From: Myxocyprinus asiaticus
Lineage: Eukaryota > Chordata > Actinopteri > Cypriniformes > Catostomidae
Direction: 5' to 3'
DNA length: 64,000 nucleotides
NCBI RefSeq assembly: GCF_019703515.2
Contig: NC_059351.1
Coordinates: forward strand, 15,937,501-16,001,500
In this document: positions 45,801 to 57,373 of the stretch, one piece after another
How the letters are laid out: every line of letters begins with the position of its first letter
How positions within the stretch are numbered: position 1 is the stretch's first letter
Notes under the pieces: generated by a model
Told to the model about the DNA's origin: nothing
What the model saw: only the letters and a program-made list of their open reading frames with translations
Database searches by the model: none
Program-made: the position numbers and the translations under genes

Positions 45801-48800
45801 TCAAATAGCGCTCCTCATGCGCAGCTACGGGAGTCTCGATTTGCAATTAATTTCAATACAGGTGATGCGAGAGGAATGACAGTTTTCTAATGAGCATAAA
45901 TAATACTCATATAAGGCAAAATAGTCAGTTTTACCATCATTTAAACTATTTATAGTTACTTTTCAGTAATTAATGGATTATACGTTTATTTATAATCCGA
46001 ATGTCTATGGTTTGTCTGCTATCTTAAGCCCGCTACACACTGTAGCATTTTTACAGTCCTTTAGGATTGTTGCTTGTCAGACTGTACAATATGAATGCAT
46101 TGATATCGCCATGGCACACTGAGCGACATTATGTCAGACTGTACGATACACATTGTAGCCGACTGTGGTCCCAATCGTCCCGATCAGTGAGCATGACTCA
46201 CTGCATTGTGGAATAGAAGGGACTTTCCTTCTGAAAGTCAGGACATCAGCATTTCCGTTGCTCCAATACCACTCCATCACAAACATAGGCTAACATATAA
46301 AAAGAAAGATGGATTTTATCAAATAGGCCTAATAATAAGACAGCCTGATCACAAATACAAAAAATTACAGATGATGAGAATGAACACAAGTGCAGGAGGT
46401 AGCCTACAGTAATCATTAGCTACCAGGAGCAAAAATTCACTGTGGGAATAAAAAGACTTGTGGCCTGAAAAATGACAAACTTTTCCATTCACATTGGGGA
46501 AAACAAAAAAGGTGGGTTATAGTACGTCTTTCTCCTCTTTTAGATTAGTAACCTAGGCCATGCAAAATTTCGAAAATTCATATGGGCTGATAATATATCA
46601 CACTTGTAAATGCCCTATGGATAATGCACAAACACAACATAGATTTCTATAATTGTATCCTACTGTATCTGCTGATTTAGATTAAAACGTCCCATAAATA
46701 CTTAACAATATAAATTGTTCAAACTTTTTAATAAAATTGGAGTGGTGTGAATCTTAACTAAAGAAGTTTACAGACGTTTAAAGTAAATTTATTAAAAGTA
46801 AAATAGTAATTAAAATAAAGTTGTAAAGAAAATGCATGATAAATGTAAAGAAAGAAAAAACGTGTTAAGAAAATGCAATCATTTATTTATTTTCATATTT
46901 ATTAATTTATTAATGCTTTAATATAGCTGAAGTGTTACACTTTTCTCCAAGTATCTTCTGCTTATTTATTTATTAAAACTGTTCATATAAAATGAAAAGA
47001 AGATGTCACACTGAATGTTGTAAGATTGCCAGTTTTGCCCTATGACAACAGAAATCCCGTACAGTGTGCACTGGGCTTTAGATTTATTTTTCACCAATTG
47101 CCTTCACAGGGAAGGATACATATGAAGCTGCTTTAGATGTTAGACAAAATAAGGTATTTTAGGAGGCAGCATAATTACAGTAACTAGCTTTTGGAACAGA
47201 CTGCTTGTTGGGAGTGCGCCTATGATGCCTATGAATGCTGCTTCTGGAGGTAGCTTGCTAGGTATTGGAAAAGATGCATAGAATTCTCAAGAAAAGAATT
47301 TGTACCATGGACAAGGAAATCCAGATGGATTGACCATGTTCTAAGTGTACTGTACTTAAGCTGCTTTGAATAAAAGGTGGCTAGTCAGTAATTAATTTGC
47401 CGAAACCAGATTCACAAGGTTATCAGGCCTGCAGGTAAAAGGTGTGTTTGTGTTCCCATAGATGTGGTAAGAAAGAAGTTTATCCAGTTGGCCCATTTTA
47501 GCTTCATTGGATTCCCCAATCTTCTTAAAATAGCAAAGGTAGGTTTTTTGTGTTTACAAGAATGTTTATGGCAATACATATATACAAAGTATGCATATTT
47601 AGCTTACACATTTTACACACTTTCTTAGACTAAGATTGAGGGCATCAAGCAAGATAAAGAATTACTGGCAGAGTCCATGCTGAGGACCCAATTTAAGATG
47701 GAGCTCATTGTTTATAGTCAAGATGGCACATACAGCCAGAGCCTACATGATGCAAAGGAAAGACTAGAAGAAGAAGAAGAAGAAATTGCACGTAATCCTA
47801 AAAAAAAAAGTTTTCTCACTGTGGCAGAAAGCACTGGCAATCATGCCACTCTGCGGGAGATGAGGCTGTTCCTTGAGTCCTACTACTCAGTAAGTGTGTT
47901 CATCAGAGTTCAATCATGACAACTCTCAAAATGATTTTATATGCTAAAGTGAGTAGAGCCGCATCCCAAATGATACACTATACACAATGCACTTAAAAAA
48001 AAAAAACTATGCACTCAGCCATGAAGTGTATATATTACATACTAAGTGTAGTATTGTCCCAAATAAAACAATGGTTTTTGTACTACATGGAAGCATTTGC
48101 CGTTTAACAGCTGACAGATGTGACGTTTCAAACACATATGCAATAAGTTGCTGCCAGCTTTAGCACATTAGCCAATCTCAGTTCAACACTGGTATCTCAA
48201 GCAATTACATACACAGCGTGGGGTGATGGAAAGGCATTCGACTTACTTTTGTAAGGTGCTGTCTTCACTGAAGTTTCACTAGTTGTTATATTCTCCATTA
48301 TTTACTATTTATTTTTCAGACCAGCAATGCAGCCAGGTAACTTCACCCCTTCCGCTACATACAGCAAGGCGTGAGCACTGAGTGCATGAAGTGTCCAATA
48401 TTGCACTATCCATTTTGACGGTTGAAGAAGTACATCATCCGGATATTCATAGTACACTTCTTTTTGTTGCAATTTTAGTGTTAAGATACTATTCGCACTA
48501 CTTGCACTACAAAATTACGTGGAATAGTGCTAAAGGGTGGCACACACCCAGCTGCGGCCCATGCATTTTAAGTCTAGGCCTTCAGTGCGATTCATGCCAT
48601 TAAGAAAACACAGTTTCACAATGTTTAAGATGCTGTATGCCCATCATACATCACGTGGCAGTCAACTAATAATACCAACTGACATTTTAAAAACACGTCC
48701 ATGCACGAAAGCCAGAACCAAGGAGGTCTAATACCAAGAAAAAGCTCTCTAATAATATTTGCGATTTAAAATTTGCTTGCAATAAATTTTGTTTAGTCAG

Positions 48801-50175
48801 GGTACACGGTTACTTCTCAAAACTTGATCTGACACTGAATGCTCAAGCAGCCTAATTTACACTTAAAAAACTCCTGATGTTGCTATAACAATGCAAAAAG
48901 CACTTACCAATTTGCTTGAAGTGAAAATCAGTCCTCCTTTCCTATTTAATTAATCAATCGCACGATCATGCAGAATATCTCAGGTTTGTAAATCCATAAG
49001 GATCTCTTTCTCAACGCTGGCAATACCAGCAGTGATTCGTCAGCATCTCGCGCTCTTCGCTTTTAAATTACGTACATCACTTAAAACGTGATTGCGTCAC
49101 TCAAGGCCAGCTAATCTGACAGTCTGACTTTAGATGCCTATTCACTGCAATGCTGAGGGATTCTGTAGAAATTCTGAAGGCCTGACGGGGTGGAGCTCAG
49201 ACTCACGTGCTGCTTTGGCTAAGGAGCATGGCTTCGGGCATGCAATTTGTGAAACAGTTGTCACACTTTGCTTGTAAGCATCGAGGAATAAATTCTGACT
49301 GGATAAATTTTTTTGTTTTGTTTTTTTCTATTCATTTGTAGATTAATTAGGAGTTGAAAGCGATTGAAAATACATATGCAAAAAGGTCAATGAGAATGAA
49401 AGGATGAAAAAATATTTATTATTAGGCATGTTACGCCAACAGAGAAGGCTTTGCTGGCCCTAAGAAATCGCCACTGGACACACCCTATGACATATTGATA
49501 GGATTTGGTCTTTGTGGACTAGATCTGCTACACTGCTGCTGCAGATAAAGTACGAAGAATTCCTACTGCTAGAACATACACAGACATACTGTGTTAGAAT
49601 GTGGACATGCTCCTGCTGCACAATTAGACAAACACAAGACATACTGCATCGAACATGTATGACATGCTGCTACTGCACAATTAGACATACATACAATCTT
49701 ACATACAATGTAATAGATCTAGACAAATGCAGCCAGGGAGGAGGAGGGTTTCAGAGATAACACTCTTGCAGCACACTGCAGTGAAACCGGCATTGTGGCT
49801 TAATCCAGTGCATTGTAGCTTACTCTAGCCAGGAACCACATATATACAATATATATAAGTGGAATGGCAGCACTTATTTTTTTTCCACTTTTAGTGCTGA
49901 ACAGAACTCAAATTGCATGATCTGATACGCAGCTTAATATATTTCACCAGATTGCAAGCAAGCGTCTAGCTGACCAGATCCCAATGGTGATCCGCTATCT
50001 GCTGCTCCAGGAGGCTGCTGTGGAACTGCAGAGAAACATGCTGCAATTGCTGCAAGAGAAAAATGCTATAGACGACCTGCTAAAAGAGGACTATGACATT
50101 GGCCAAAAGCGGGATAACTTACTGTGCCGTCAGAGACGTCTGATGCAAGCACGGAATGCATTGGTTGTCTTTTAG
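39432..50175 (+). CDS. mx: Mx protein, interferon-induced dynamin-like GTPase (12 coding exons)
   Basis: Coding exons: 39432-39621, 41581-41721, 41817-41971, 43198-43336, 43451-43649, 44290-44368, 44458-44580, 44945-45086, 45434-45592, 47462-47538, 47629-47889, 49951-50175. All introns are GT/AG and the phases join to 629 residues, normal for fish Mx. GTPase motifs: P-loop GDQSSGKS (41-48), switch Thr67, DLPG (143-146), TKPD (212-215). Then bundle signalling element, stalk and GTPase effector domain ending [13 protein letters not shown]. The loop L4 region of the stalk (about 499-540) has a run of six Glu followed by a Lys cluster; in human MxA this loop decides antiviral target. Role: interferon-induced restriction of viruses by oligomer assembly in the cytoplasm. 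Upstream ISRE-like sites fit interferon control. A non-coding first exon, usual in Mx, was not located. Which fish Mx paralogue it is cannot be told. Confidence 0.95.
39779..39806. repeat. A-run in Mx intron 1
   Basis: An almost pure run of about 28 A, 160 bases after the first splice donor. A T-run of 25 lies near the other end of the same intron. Confidence 0.9.
40800..41470 (+). repeat. dispersed repeat R2, longest copy, in Mx intron 1
   Basis: Starts AAGTCAAGTCATTTTTATG, continues with TTTCAAAGCAGC, GTGAGCAAGCCGAAGGCGAC, GAGAAACCAGGCTCACGGTG and GGGGGCCAGTTAACC, then a tail shared with 38881-39010. Non-coding. The right boundary is approximate. Confidence 0.7.
41540..41564 (+). repeat. 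T25 tract before Mx exon 2 acceptor
   Basis: 25 consecutive T, 16 bases before the AG at 41579-41580. It extends the polypyrimidine tract of this acceptor; length slippage here could affect splicing. Confidence 0.9.
42371..43040. mobile_element. inverted-repeat element (MITE) in Mx intron 3
   Basis: Left AAAGGAATAGTTTCAATAAA with TCATTTACTCACCCTCATGC pairs with right GCATGAGGGTGAGTAAATGA with GGTGAATTATTCCTTTA. The arms run well over 100 bp, giving a hairpin-capable element typical of cyprinid genomes. Related shorter copies lie at 53422-53620 and 56662-56905. Non-coding. Confidence 0.8.
43673..44190 (+). repeat. dispersed repeat R1 copy in Mx intron 5
   Basis: Shares with 9268-9830 the blocks ATGATCACAC, GACAAGTGGCATCTGCTATC, GGGAGTAATCATGTTTTC and CATTTTCCCTCTGTGATTAA; shares with the inverted copy at 63600-64000 the blocks GGAAACTGGAGCTCACAC and GCAGCAGAACTTTCGAC. 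Confidence 0.7.
46021..47083. mobile_element. inverted-repeat element in Mx intron 9
   Basis: Left end ATCTTAAGCCCGCTACACAC + TGTA and right end (reverse complement) ATCTAAAGCCCAGTGCACAC + TGTA match over about 24 bases with mismatches. Secondary copies of CAGACTGTAC follow the left end. The ends resemble those of non-autonomous hAT elements, but the target duplication was not resolved. About 1.06 kb, no coding content. Confidence 0.55.
47940..49950. other. Mx intron 11, repeat-like content without a clear family
   Basis: The stretch 47950-48540 has wording (CCCAAATGATACACTATAC) like a common fish repeat. A 57-base-spaced direct repeat of TGCACAATTAGACA occurs at 49618 and 49675, each inside a longer similar block beginning CATGCT. 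No coding sequence other than the flanking Mx exons. Confidence 0.4.
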
Positions 50176-51954
50176 AATTCAGTTAATATTGTTATTTGCA
50201 ACAGTTTTAAATGCAACACAATCATACAGTGGTAGTGAAGTAACATGAAGTTTATCATCTCCCTTCCATTAAGCATTGGCAGATTTTTTTATTTTTTATT
50301 TATGCATTTGACATTTTATCTTTTGGCTATTCAATATATTTTAGTGTTGTTGTTGTTTTCTTGTGTGTGTGTGTGTGTGTGTGTGCTGTTAAATCTGCAC
50401 TCAGTAATTTTTGTTTTTGTTGTCTTGGGCTTACACTGACACCTAGGGGCCCTGGATGCAGCATCATTCAAAATCAATAGTTTTTATTCACACATGTCAT
50501 TGTAGAAATTAACTATTCACAATCAGCCATCATTAATCTATTCCATGAGTGAAAGTGAACAACAACGGGCTGGTTACTGAGATTAAGCGAGTAGTATTCG
50601 GCTGGTCATATGATCTTAACATGGTAGCCTCTATGTAGAATAATACAGCTTTTATAAGGTTACTGATATGACTGGAGTCTTCATTTCATGTAAGTGGTCA
50701 TGATTTGAAATGTTTCAAAATGACTAATTTCTTTTTGAGTAAAACTTTTTTAAAGATGAAAAAGTGAGTGCAGATAATCATTTACCAAAGAATATAATGT
50801 TACCCAGCCTTAATACAGATGTTTAAAATACTTTTGAGCTCTGAAGTTTAGAGCTGTGATAGTCCTCTTTATGCAATATACATGTAAATGCAATTGTCCA
50901 ATATGTTTTTATAATGTCCAAGAGGTACTGAAAAAAAGCTTCTTTTACAATTGCAGGATTTTGTGCAGTAGTACCCCATCAGTGTCTGACATATTCATGC
51001 CTTCCGTTAACTTCTAATAGACCTAATACTGTGTCTGGAACAGGATTGGCCTATCTAGTCCAAAGACCCTGGTTATCTTTCTTTTGGTTGCCACTGTCCT
51101 CTCATCTACATAAGATTCTGATATGGTTGGTTAAAGTTTTTTATCATATGTTTCACAAACAAATATGAGATATGAAGCTGTTGATTGGTTATAATGGGAA
51201 ATTAGAGTAAATATTGGAAAGGTGACATCATTGATATAAAGCATGAATAATGCAAAATATAACAGACCCTTAGCATTGACCATGTCACTATGGAAGCATG
51301 TTTAAATATTCTTTGGACCAAAAAGTATTATAGCAAAATTTAAAATGGGATCATTTTGATTAAAATATAATGAGTGAACAGTAACCAGGTAGAGTAATGA
51401 CTATCTGAAATTGTTAATCACCTTTTTCTTTAAGGTTAATTCTGCTTCTAAAACCAGACAAATTACAAACCGATTACAACATAATCAGAAAATTAAAATA
51501 ACAACTCCTCAGATCCACAAAGTGATACCACAATTCTCATTTATTAGTGACTTTATAAACTACATTGTCTTCTATCACTGTTATGAATGGTACGTAAGGA
51601 ATCGTCAACATCTGGACAACCACATTCTTTCTCTGAAAAACAACTAAACTAAAGCCAAATGATAATAGGGGTCGGTGTGGCACATATGGTGGAATTTCAG
51701 CTAGGGCAAAGAACTCCTACAATATTGTACAGTGATATAGATTATGCTAAATTTTCTCTGTTTCGGTTTGCACCTTACACAGGAAGGCATTTTTAACCAC
51801 ATATAGGTTAAAAATAAAGAAGCTACAATAAAAAGATGCTTTGGAGCATAAACATTCATTACATATATACATTTGTACAATGTTCATCAAACAAGGAGAC
51901 AAAAGGACAGATTTCTCATTGTCAAAAGGCAAGCTTTTGTAAGCAGGTCAGGTG
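50176..51954. other. Mx / pcnp convergent intergenic region
   Basis: Holds the Mx 3' untranslated region and the pcnp 3' region, reading toward each other. A GT microsatellite lies at about 50362-50385. A minus-strand AATAAA at about 51539-51544 could serve pcnp. I did not see a convincing Mx polyadenylation signal close to the stop. Confidence 0.4.
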
Positions 51955-53844
51955 CTACTGATCATTCTGGGCTTTAAGCTTCCTCTCCCAAAGTTTCTGA
52001 TGGTCCGAGAATCCCTGCTTTCCTTTGTTGAAGGAATTGGGTCCAGCTGATGTGGGCGTCTCCCTGAAAATCAATAAAAATTGTGATGTTAATGTTAACA
52101 GTGCTGTAAAGTCTTATTTCTCATTCAGAGTGGATTGTGTCAGTTATGCATTGGAGCACATTATACGTTTTTTGATACTAATGAAATGGAAAGGGAGATG
52201 TTCAGTAGAATATCAGCCAAGCTACTCTTTTCCATACATATGTGGATGAAATTTAAAATAACAAGCTCTAAAAAGGAAAGCTTTGTTTGAGGAACAGACC
52301 AAGCTCTGAAATCTCATATTTTGCATATTTTCAAATATGCTGCATCACAATCAGTCATGTGACACCCCAACAACGTCAAACCTGTCTTGACTCGTCTATT
52401 GCAAGGTAACATCTCTTTTTGAATTTCGTTGAAAAAAAGATAATACAGGGTTGGAATGACATATAAGGGTGAGTATATGTTTTGGGTGGACTACACCTTT
52501 AAGATGCATGTACAATAAATATGAAATAATCTTAAATTAAACCCAACCTTCCAATATTCTTCATCCTCATCTTTGCTTCAGGCGGCATTTCCTCAGGCTC
52601 ACTCTGAAATTTAAAATATTGTGAAAATTATAAACTTTTAACGTAATGCAATGCAATTTTGTCAGTCTGGTAAATACATATAAGAAACATCAATTTAGTG
52701 CTGACAAATCTGTTCACAGCATCAATTATTGCACGAGTACACAAACAGAGATTGCATCGGTATTTAGATATCAAGCTCCATATCGGAGAATAGCACACAC
52801 ATCATCATCCTCATTGAAGACAGACGCAAGTCCAGGTTTCTTGGTAGGTAAAGCAGGTGTGGGTTCTTTCGGTTTCTGAAATAGAAGAGGGAGGAATACA
52901 ATACTTAAGTGTTTTACATTTAAATCTATCTATCTATCTACAAATACGCAAAATGTTTGCTAATAATATAGCTTGCATTTTCTTGAACAGTGACAGTGTA
53001 CAATGTTGGATACGTACACTAGCTCCCAACTTGATTGAGATGGGGTTGGGCTTCTTCACTGCCTGGGCCTTCATACTAAACCCAGTATTAAGCAATTTAG
53101 AAGACTTGCTTTTAGACTCATCTTCTGGGCTGATCTCATGAGCAGGGCGCTTTCTCTGGCTGTCCCCTGATGCCGTGCTGGAAGAGACAGTCTTAGTTTT
53201 CACACTGCTTCCCTTCTCTTCCGGTCCTGCTGGAGGCGAAACAACTTACCAAGGTGAGCGACTGTTGCCTTGGAGACCAAAGGTGAGCTACAGTTACCTG
53301 AAAGATGAGGGATGCCAGGAGGACCTGCTCAGAGAGCCGCTGTTGAGCCTAAAATCTGAATTCAAACTGGTCTGCAAATAATAGCGTGCAAGCTTCTCCA
53401 ACAATTTGACTTTGAGTAGTCTTAAAGGGATAGTTCACCCAAAAATGAAAATTGTCACCATTTACTCGGCATCGTGTTGTTCCAACCCTGTATGGCTTTC
53501 TTTTTTTTTTTTGGTGGAACACAAAATGAGATGCCTAACATTCTCCCAAACACCTCCTTTTGTGCCCAAAGTTATACTATGATGACAGAATTTTCATTTT
53601 GGGGCAAAACATCCCTTTAATTGACTGATACTAAAAAATATTACGTCTGTATTGTGGCAAATTAAAGGTATAATATGGCAATGCCAAAGTACTTTTATAT
53701 TTACCATGATACTGAAATATTACCATAATCATGTACCATAGTGTTCACCATATTTATGTACCACAGTATTTGAATGGTACTTCAAAAAAAATAAATAAAA
53801 TAAAAAAAATAAAAATAATAATACATGGTGTAACCACGGTAAAG

Positions 53845-53875
<31 letters not shown>

Positions 53876-54258
53876 AAATTATAAAAAAAATAGTAGTACC
53901 ATAGTATTGTACCTGGTCGATATTTTATGTTAGTGCAAGGATCAAAGGCTTGTTTTGGATTAACTTGTATGCAGTTTTCCTTATTTAGTGTTATTTGTAT
54001 ACATAGTTAAATATGATATATCTATTTTTATCACCCTGCAGGGAGTTGTTTTCGAAAACCAACTCGTCATACTGCTAATGCGGCTAACTCGCAAAACTCC
54101 AACTCTACAACTTTGTTTTATCCATGCACTCAAAAACGTACGTGTTACAACTATTCTCGAAAACCTTCAGTTGTACAATAATTGTAAGACAAAACAGTTT
54201 TGACAGTTTCACCTCCTTCTCTAGAGGGGCCTTCGCTGCTGCACCTCACATTCGCCAT
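51955..54258 (-). CDS. pcnp: PEST-containing nuclear protein PCNP (5 exons)
   Basis: Minus-strand exons in order: 54258-54213, 53226-53018, 52875-52801, 52603-52548, 52063-51955. All are bounded by AG/GT and join in frame to 164 residues (human about 178). Recognised by the family's conserved blocks: [17 protein letters not shown] followed by KPKEPTP, then [27 protein letters not shown], and a C-terminus [20 protein letters not shown] + [15 protein letters not shown]. Family knowledge: a small nuclear protein rich in Pro/Glu/Ser/Thr (PEST), ubiquitinated by UHRF2 and linked to cell-cycle control; exact biochemistry is unclear. Exon 1 ([15 protein letters not shown]) is the least certain, chosen because its phase restores the GPEE junction seen in mammals. 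Convergent with mx. Confidence 0.88.
53422..53620. mobile_element. inverted-repeat element in pcnp intron 1
   Basis: Starts TTAAAGGGATAGTTCACCC + AAAAATGAAAATT and ends AATTTTCATTTTGGGGCAAA + ACATCCCTTTAA, an imperfect palindrome end to end, with CACCTCCTTTTGTG inside. A well-known type of cyprinid miniature element. Confidence 0.8.
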
Positions 54259-54659
54259 TGTATGAATCTGTTTTTGAACAAGTACGGCTACCAGATAGGA
54301 CAAACTACCTCTGTTTTCGCCGCAGCTTTTCCGCTTACGACATCATCCGATGGAAGCAGAGCAACAGTGCCATCTAGCGTACACAATGAGCAAACGATCC
54401 TTCAGAATACACGCATATTTCAAACATCAGGATTTTAGGTTAATTCATTACCTGTCAAACGCGTGGACACACCTACTCATGCTTTATTATCAGTCTACTA
54501 TTTACCACATCTTTTAAAATTTTCACCAATTTAAGTGAGGTCGATACATTTAAAGTGTACACCCTAATTTTTAATATTACTTTGTTATTTGGCATACTGC
54601 ATATGCGCTTTTCTGAATTGCAATTCATTTGGATGAAATTGGCTGTATATGTGTGTATA

Positions 54660-55543
54660 TATATATATATATAAAGCCTGGAGTTTGGGCTGGCCATGAT
54701 TGGGTCTTGATCCGGTTGTCCTCCATCCACATCTTGATTGACCTGGCTGTTTGGCATGGAGCATTGTCCTGTTGGAAAAAACAATCTTCAGAGTTGGGGA
54801 ACATTGTCAGAGCAGAAGGACATTTTCTTCCAGGATAACCTTGTACATGGCTTGATTCATGCATCCTTCACAAAAACGAATCTGCCCGAATCCAGCCTTA
54901 CCGAAGTACCCCCAGATCATCACCAATCCTCCACCTAGTCGTTTAATGGTTAGACAGAGACTTGGAGAGGCCTATAAGCCACAATGTCTCACACCCACTG
55001 TAAAATTTGGTGGAGGATCAGTGATCTCCAGACCTGATCCCCATTGAAAACCTCTGGAATGTGATCAAGAGAAAGATGGATTGCCACAAGCCATCAAACA
55101 AAGATGAGCTGCTTGAATTTTTGCACCAGGAGTGGCATAAAGTCATCCAACAATAATAAGAAAAACTGGTAGAGAGCATGCCAAGATGCATGAATGCTGT
55201 GATTGAAAATCAGGTTTTTCCACCAAATATTGATTTCTGAACTCTTCCTAAGTTAAAACATTAGTATTGTGTTGTTTAAAAACGAATATAAACTTGTTTT
55301 CTTTGCATTATTCGAGGTCTGAAAACACTGCATCTTTTTTTTTTTTTTTTTTTTGTCATTTGACCAGTTGTCATTTTCTGCAAATAAATGCTCTAAATGA
55401 CAATATTTTTATTCGGTATATGGGAGAAATGTTGTCGGTACTTTATGAAATAAAACAAATATTTTCATTTTACTCAAACACATATAAATAGTAAATCCAG
55501 AGAAACTGATAATTTTACAGTGGTCTCTTAATTCTTTCCAGAG

Positions 55544-55546
<3 letters not shown>
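54660..55546. mobile_element. Tc1 family C relic with an internal inversion
   Basis: The right terminus is clear: CAGTGGTCTCTTAATTC + TTTCCAGAGCTG, then TA (55547-55548). Transposase fragments point both ways. On the minus strand, 54864-54670 reads FFQQDNAPCQTARSIK (second catalytic Asp region). On the plus strand, 54945-55240 reads KPQCLTPTVKFGGGSV and then IPIENLWNVIKRKM (third catalytic residue region), ending at about 55240. In an intact element these segments are collinear, so one part has been inverted. A TA repeat replaces the left end. Confidence 0.75.

Positions 55547-55600
<54 letters not shown>
55547..55600. repeat. TA microsatellite at the Tc1 family C terminus
   Basis: About 26 TA units beginning at the TA target of the Tc1 end. 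Confidence 0.95.
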
Positions 55601-55603
<3 letters not shown>

Positions 55604-55802
55604 TATTATTATTATTTTTAAATATACTGAAAGCTGCAAGTAAGACTCAGGCAGCTTTTATGGCTCAATTAGTCAGTTATAAGGGCCCCCTTGTGGCCCA
55701 AGAGGGAAGGGAGAGTGAAATGATCCTGGGGGGTGGGGGGTGACCAAGTAGAATTTTGCTTAGGGCCCCCATATACTCAGAAACGGCCCTGTTTAACGAG
55801 GT

Positions 55803-55803
<1 letters not shown>

Positions 55804-55887
<84 letters not shown>

Positions 55888-55906
55888 AATAATAATAATA
55901 ATAATA
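55804..55906. repeat. compound TA / TTA / AAT palindromic microsatellite
   Basis: A TA run (55804-55858) followed by ATT units that turn into AAT units at about 55884. The two triplet runs are inverted copies of each other, so the tract can fold into a hairpin. Confidence 0.95.
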
Positions 55907-57269
55907 TTTTAAACAATTTGATTTTGTTACAGATTACACAAATTCAATTAATGGAATTTTGTTCTGAAACTTAAATGTCAAAATATTTTTTAATGGTATC
56001 CAGCTAATTTCCCCTACGATGATTATGAGGTCTTGCTATATATTTCCTTATACAAAACTGACCATCATGCAAAGTTTCAGTAGGCTTATAGCCTACTTAT
56101 ATTTATCTTCAATCGAACCTAAGCAAATTTCTTTTTTTAAGGATGCATATGAATCAGCATGCTAAGATTTTCTTCTTCTTCTTCTTCTTATTTACTTTTA
56201 TTTTTGCCCCACATTGGGGTTTTGGGATCAAGAATGTACTAAACCAGAATCAAACTCACATCACTTATATGAGTGCCACATGTTAGAGCGTTGTTGCTCT
56301 AACTTTGACTACTATTTTAATATAGTTGCATAACATCTACCTGAACATTTTTTTAAATCAAGATTTTAATATATAGGGAAAGTGAATATTTTAGGTCTTA
56401 TAAGTAAAAAAAAATACATATTTATTTTCAATTGTTAATTTTAATTGACCTTATGGTGTCGCAATCGAATCTTTAAAATGAAAAATATTCTATGTAGTCT
56501 CTTAATTAATATGGGGTCATAAAAGCTGCATATGTAATACTTCTAAAAGAATTAGTTAAATTCTGTTTAAAATTGTTTAACATGGAGTATATCATGTCAC
56601 GTGTCACATGTCAACTTCTCAAGCGTATCTGATGTCACCTATCCTCAAACTTTTATGTTAATGAAATAGTTAACCAAAAAAATAGCAATTCTGTCATCAT
56701 TTAACTTGTTCCCAACCAGTATAATTTTTTTTCTTCCATTTAAAAAAAGAGATGTTTAGTTAGACAATGTATGAATAAAAGATGCAAAGAAAGTGAATGG
56801 TGGCTGAGACTAACATTCTGCCTGACATCTCCTTTTGTGTTGCACAGAAGAAAGAAAGTCATGTGGGTTTGGAACAACATGGGGTGAGTTAATGATTTGT
56901 TGTTAACATACAAAGGAAAAATACTGTGTACTTTTGGAAAAAAAGTTTATTGTGAAATGACTGTGTGAAAATCGGGGCGGGGGAATATTGGCGACTTGGC
57001 CACAGCAGTGCCATGTGCCTTTAACACACAGCAGGTGGTGTTATTGTGACCCTGGATGGGTGGAGAAAGAGGAAACAAGCCCTCACTTTATGAGCGGCCG
57101 TTTCCTTCTTCCCCGGGCTCCATCCCACTGTGGACAGTCGCCCCGGGAGGAACAAGAAGGCAAGGAGGATCAGCTGCTTGAGAGGAGGATGTAACTTCCA
57201 AAACGAGGGAGGGAAAGGAAAAAAAGATGTGGACAAAAAGGAATTAACCAGAATGGTTTAGAAGTGACA
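55907..57269. other. no gene recognised between pcnp and myosin light chain
   Basis: Contains a CTT repeat at about 56171-56187 and a truncated miniature element (next entry). The patch at about 56970-57240 is GC-richer, with overlapping short frames on both strands that I do not trust. Confidence 0.4.
56662..56905. mobile_element. inverted-repeat element, truncated
   Basis: Contains AATTCTGTCATCATTTAAC on the left and GAAAGAAAGTCATGTGGGTT + TGGAACAACATGGGGTGAG on the right, with AAAGTGAATGGTGGCTGAGA in the centre. Same family type as 53422-53620. Confidence 0.7.
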
Positions 57270-57285
57270 TCCCATAGTCCTTTTT

Positions 57286-57291
57286 TTTATT
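57286..57291 (-). terminator. polyadenylation signal of the myosin light chain gene
   Basis: Minus-strand AATAAA, 83 bases after the stop codon and followed by A-rich sequence. The mRNA probably ends near 57265-57275. Confidence 0.8.
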
Positions 57292-57373
57292 GGTCTTCAA
57301 ATCAGATTGGATGTCCTGACACCATCTGCAGATATAGTTCAGCCTTCCTCACCACTCCCACATGGGTGGCCTC

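Noticed and set aside
50240..50440. Small membrane protein gene (64 codons, hydrophobic) after Mx
   Set aside because: Lies in the Mx 3' region over a GT microsatellite and T-rich sequence; hydrophobicity follows from T-rich codons.
53175..53381. Plus-strand frame over pcnp exon 2
   Set aside because: Antisense of the real exon.
56988..57236. Overlapping open frames on both strands in the GC-richer patch near 57.1 kb
   Set aside because: Downstream of the light-chain polyadenylation signal, with no splice context or recognisable domain.
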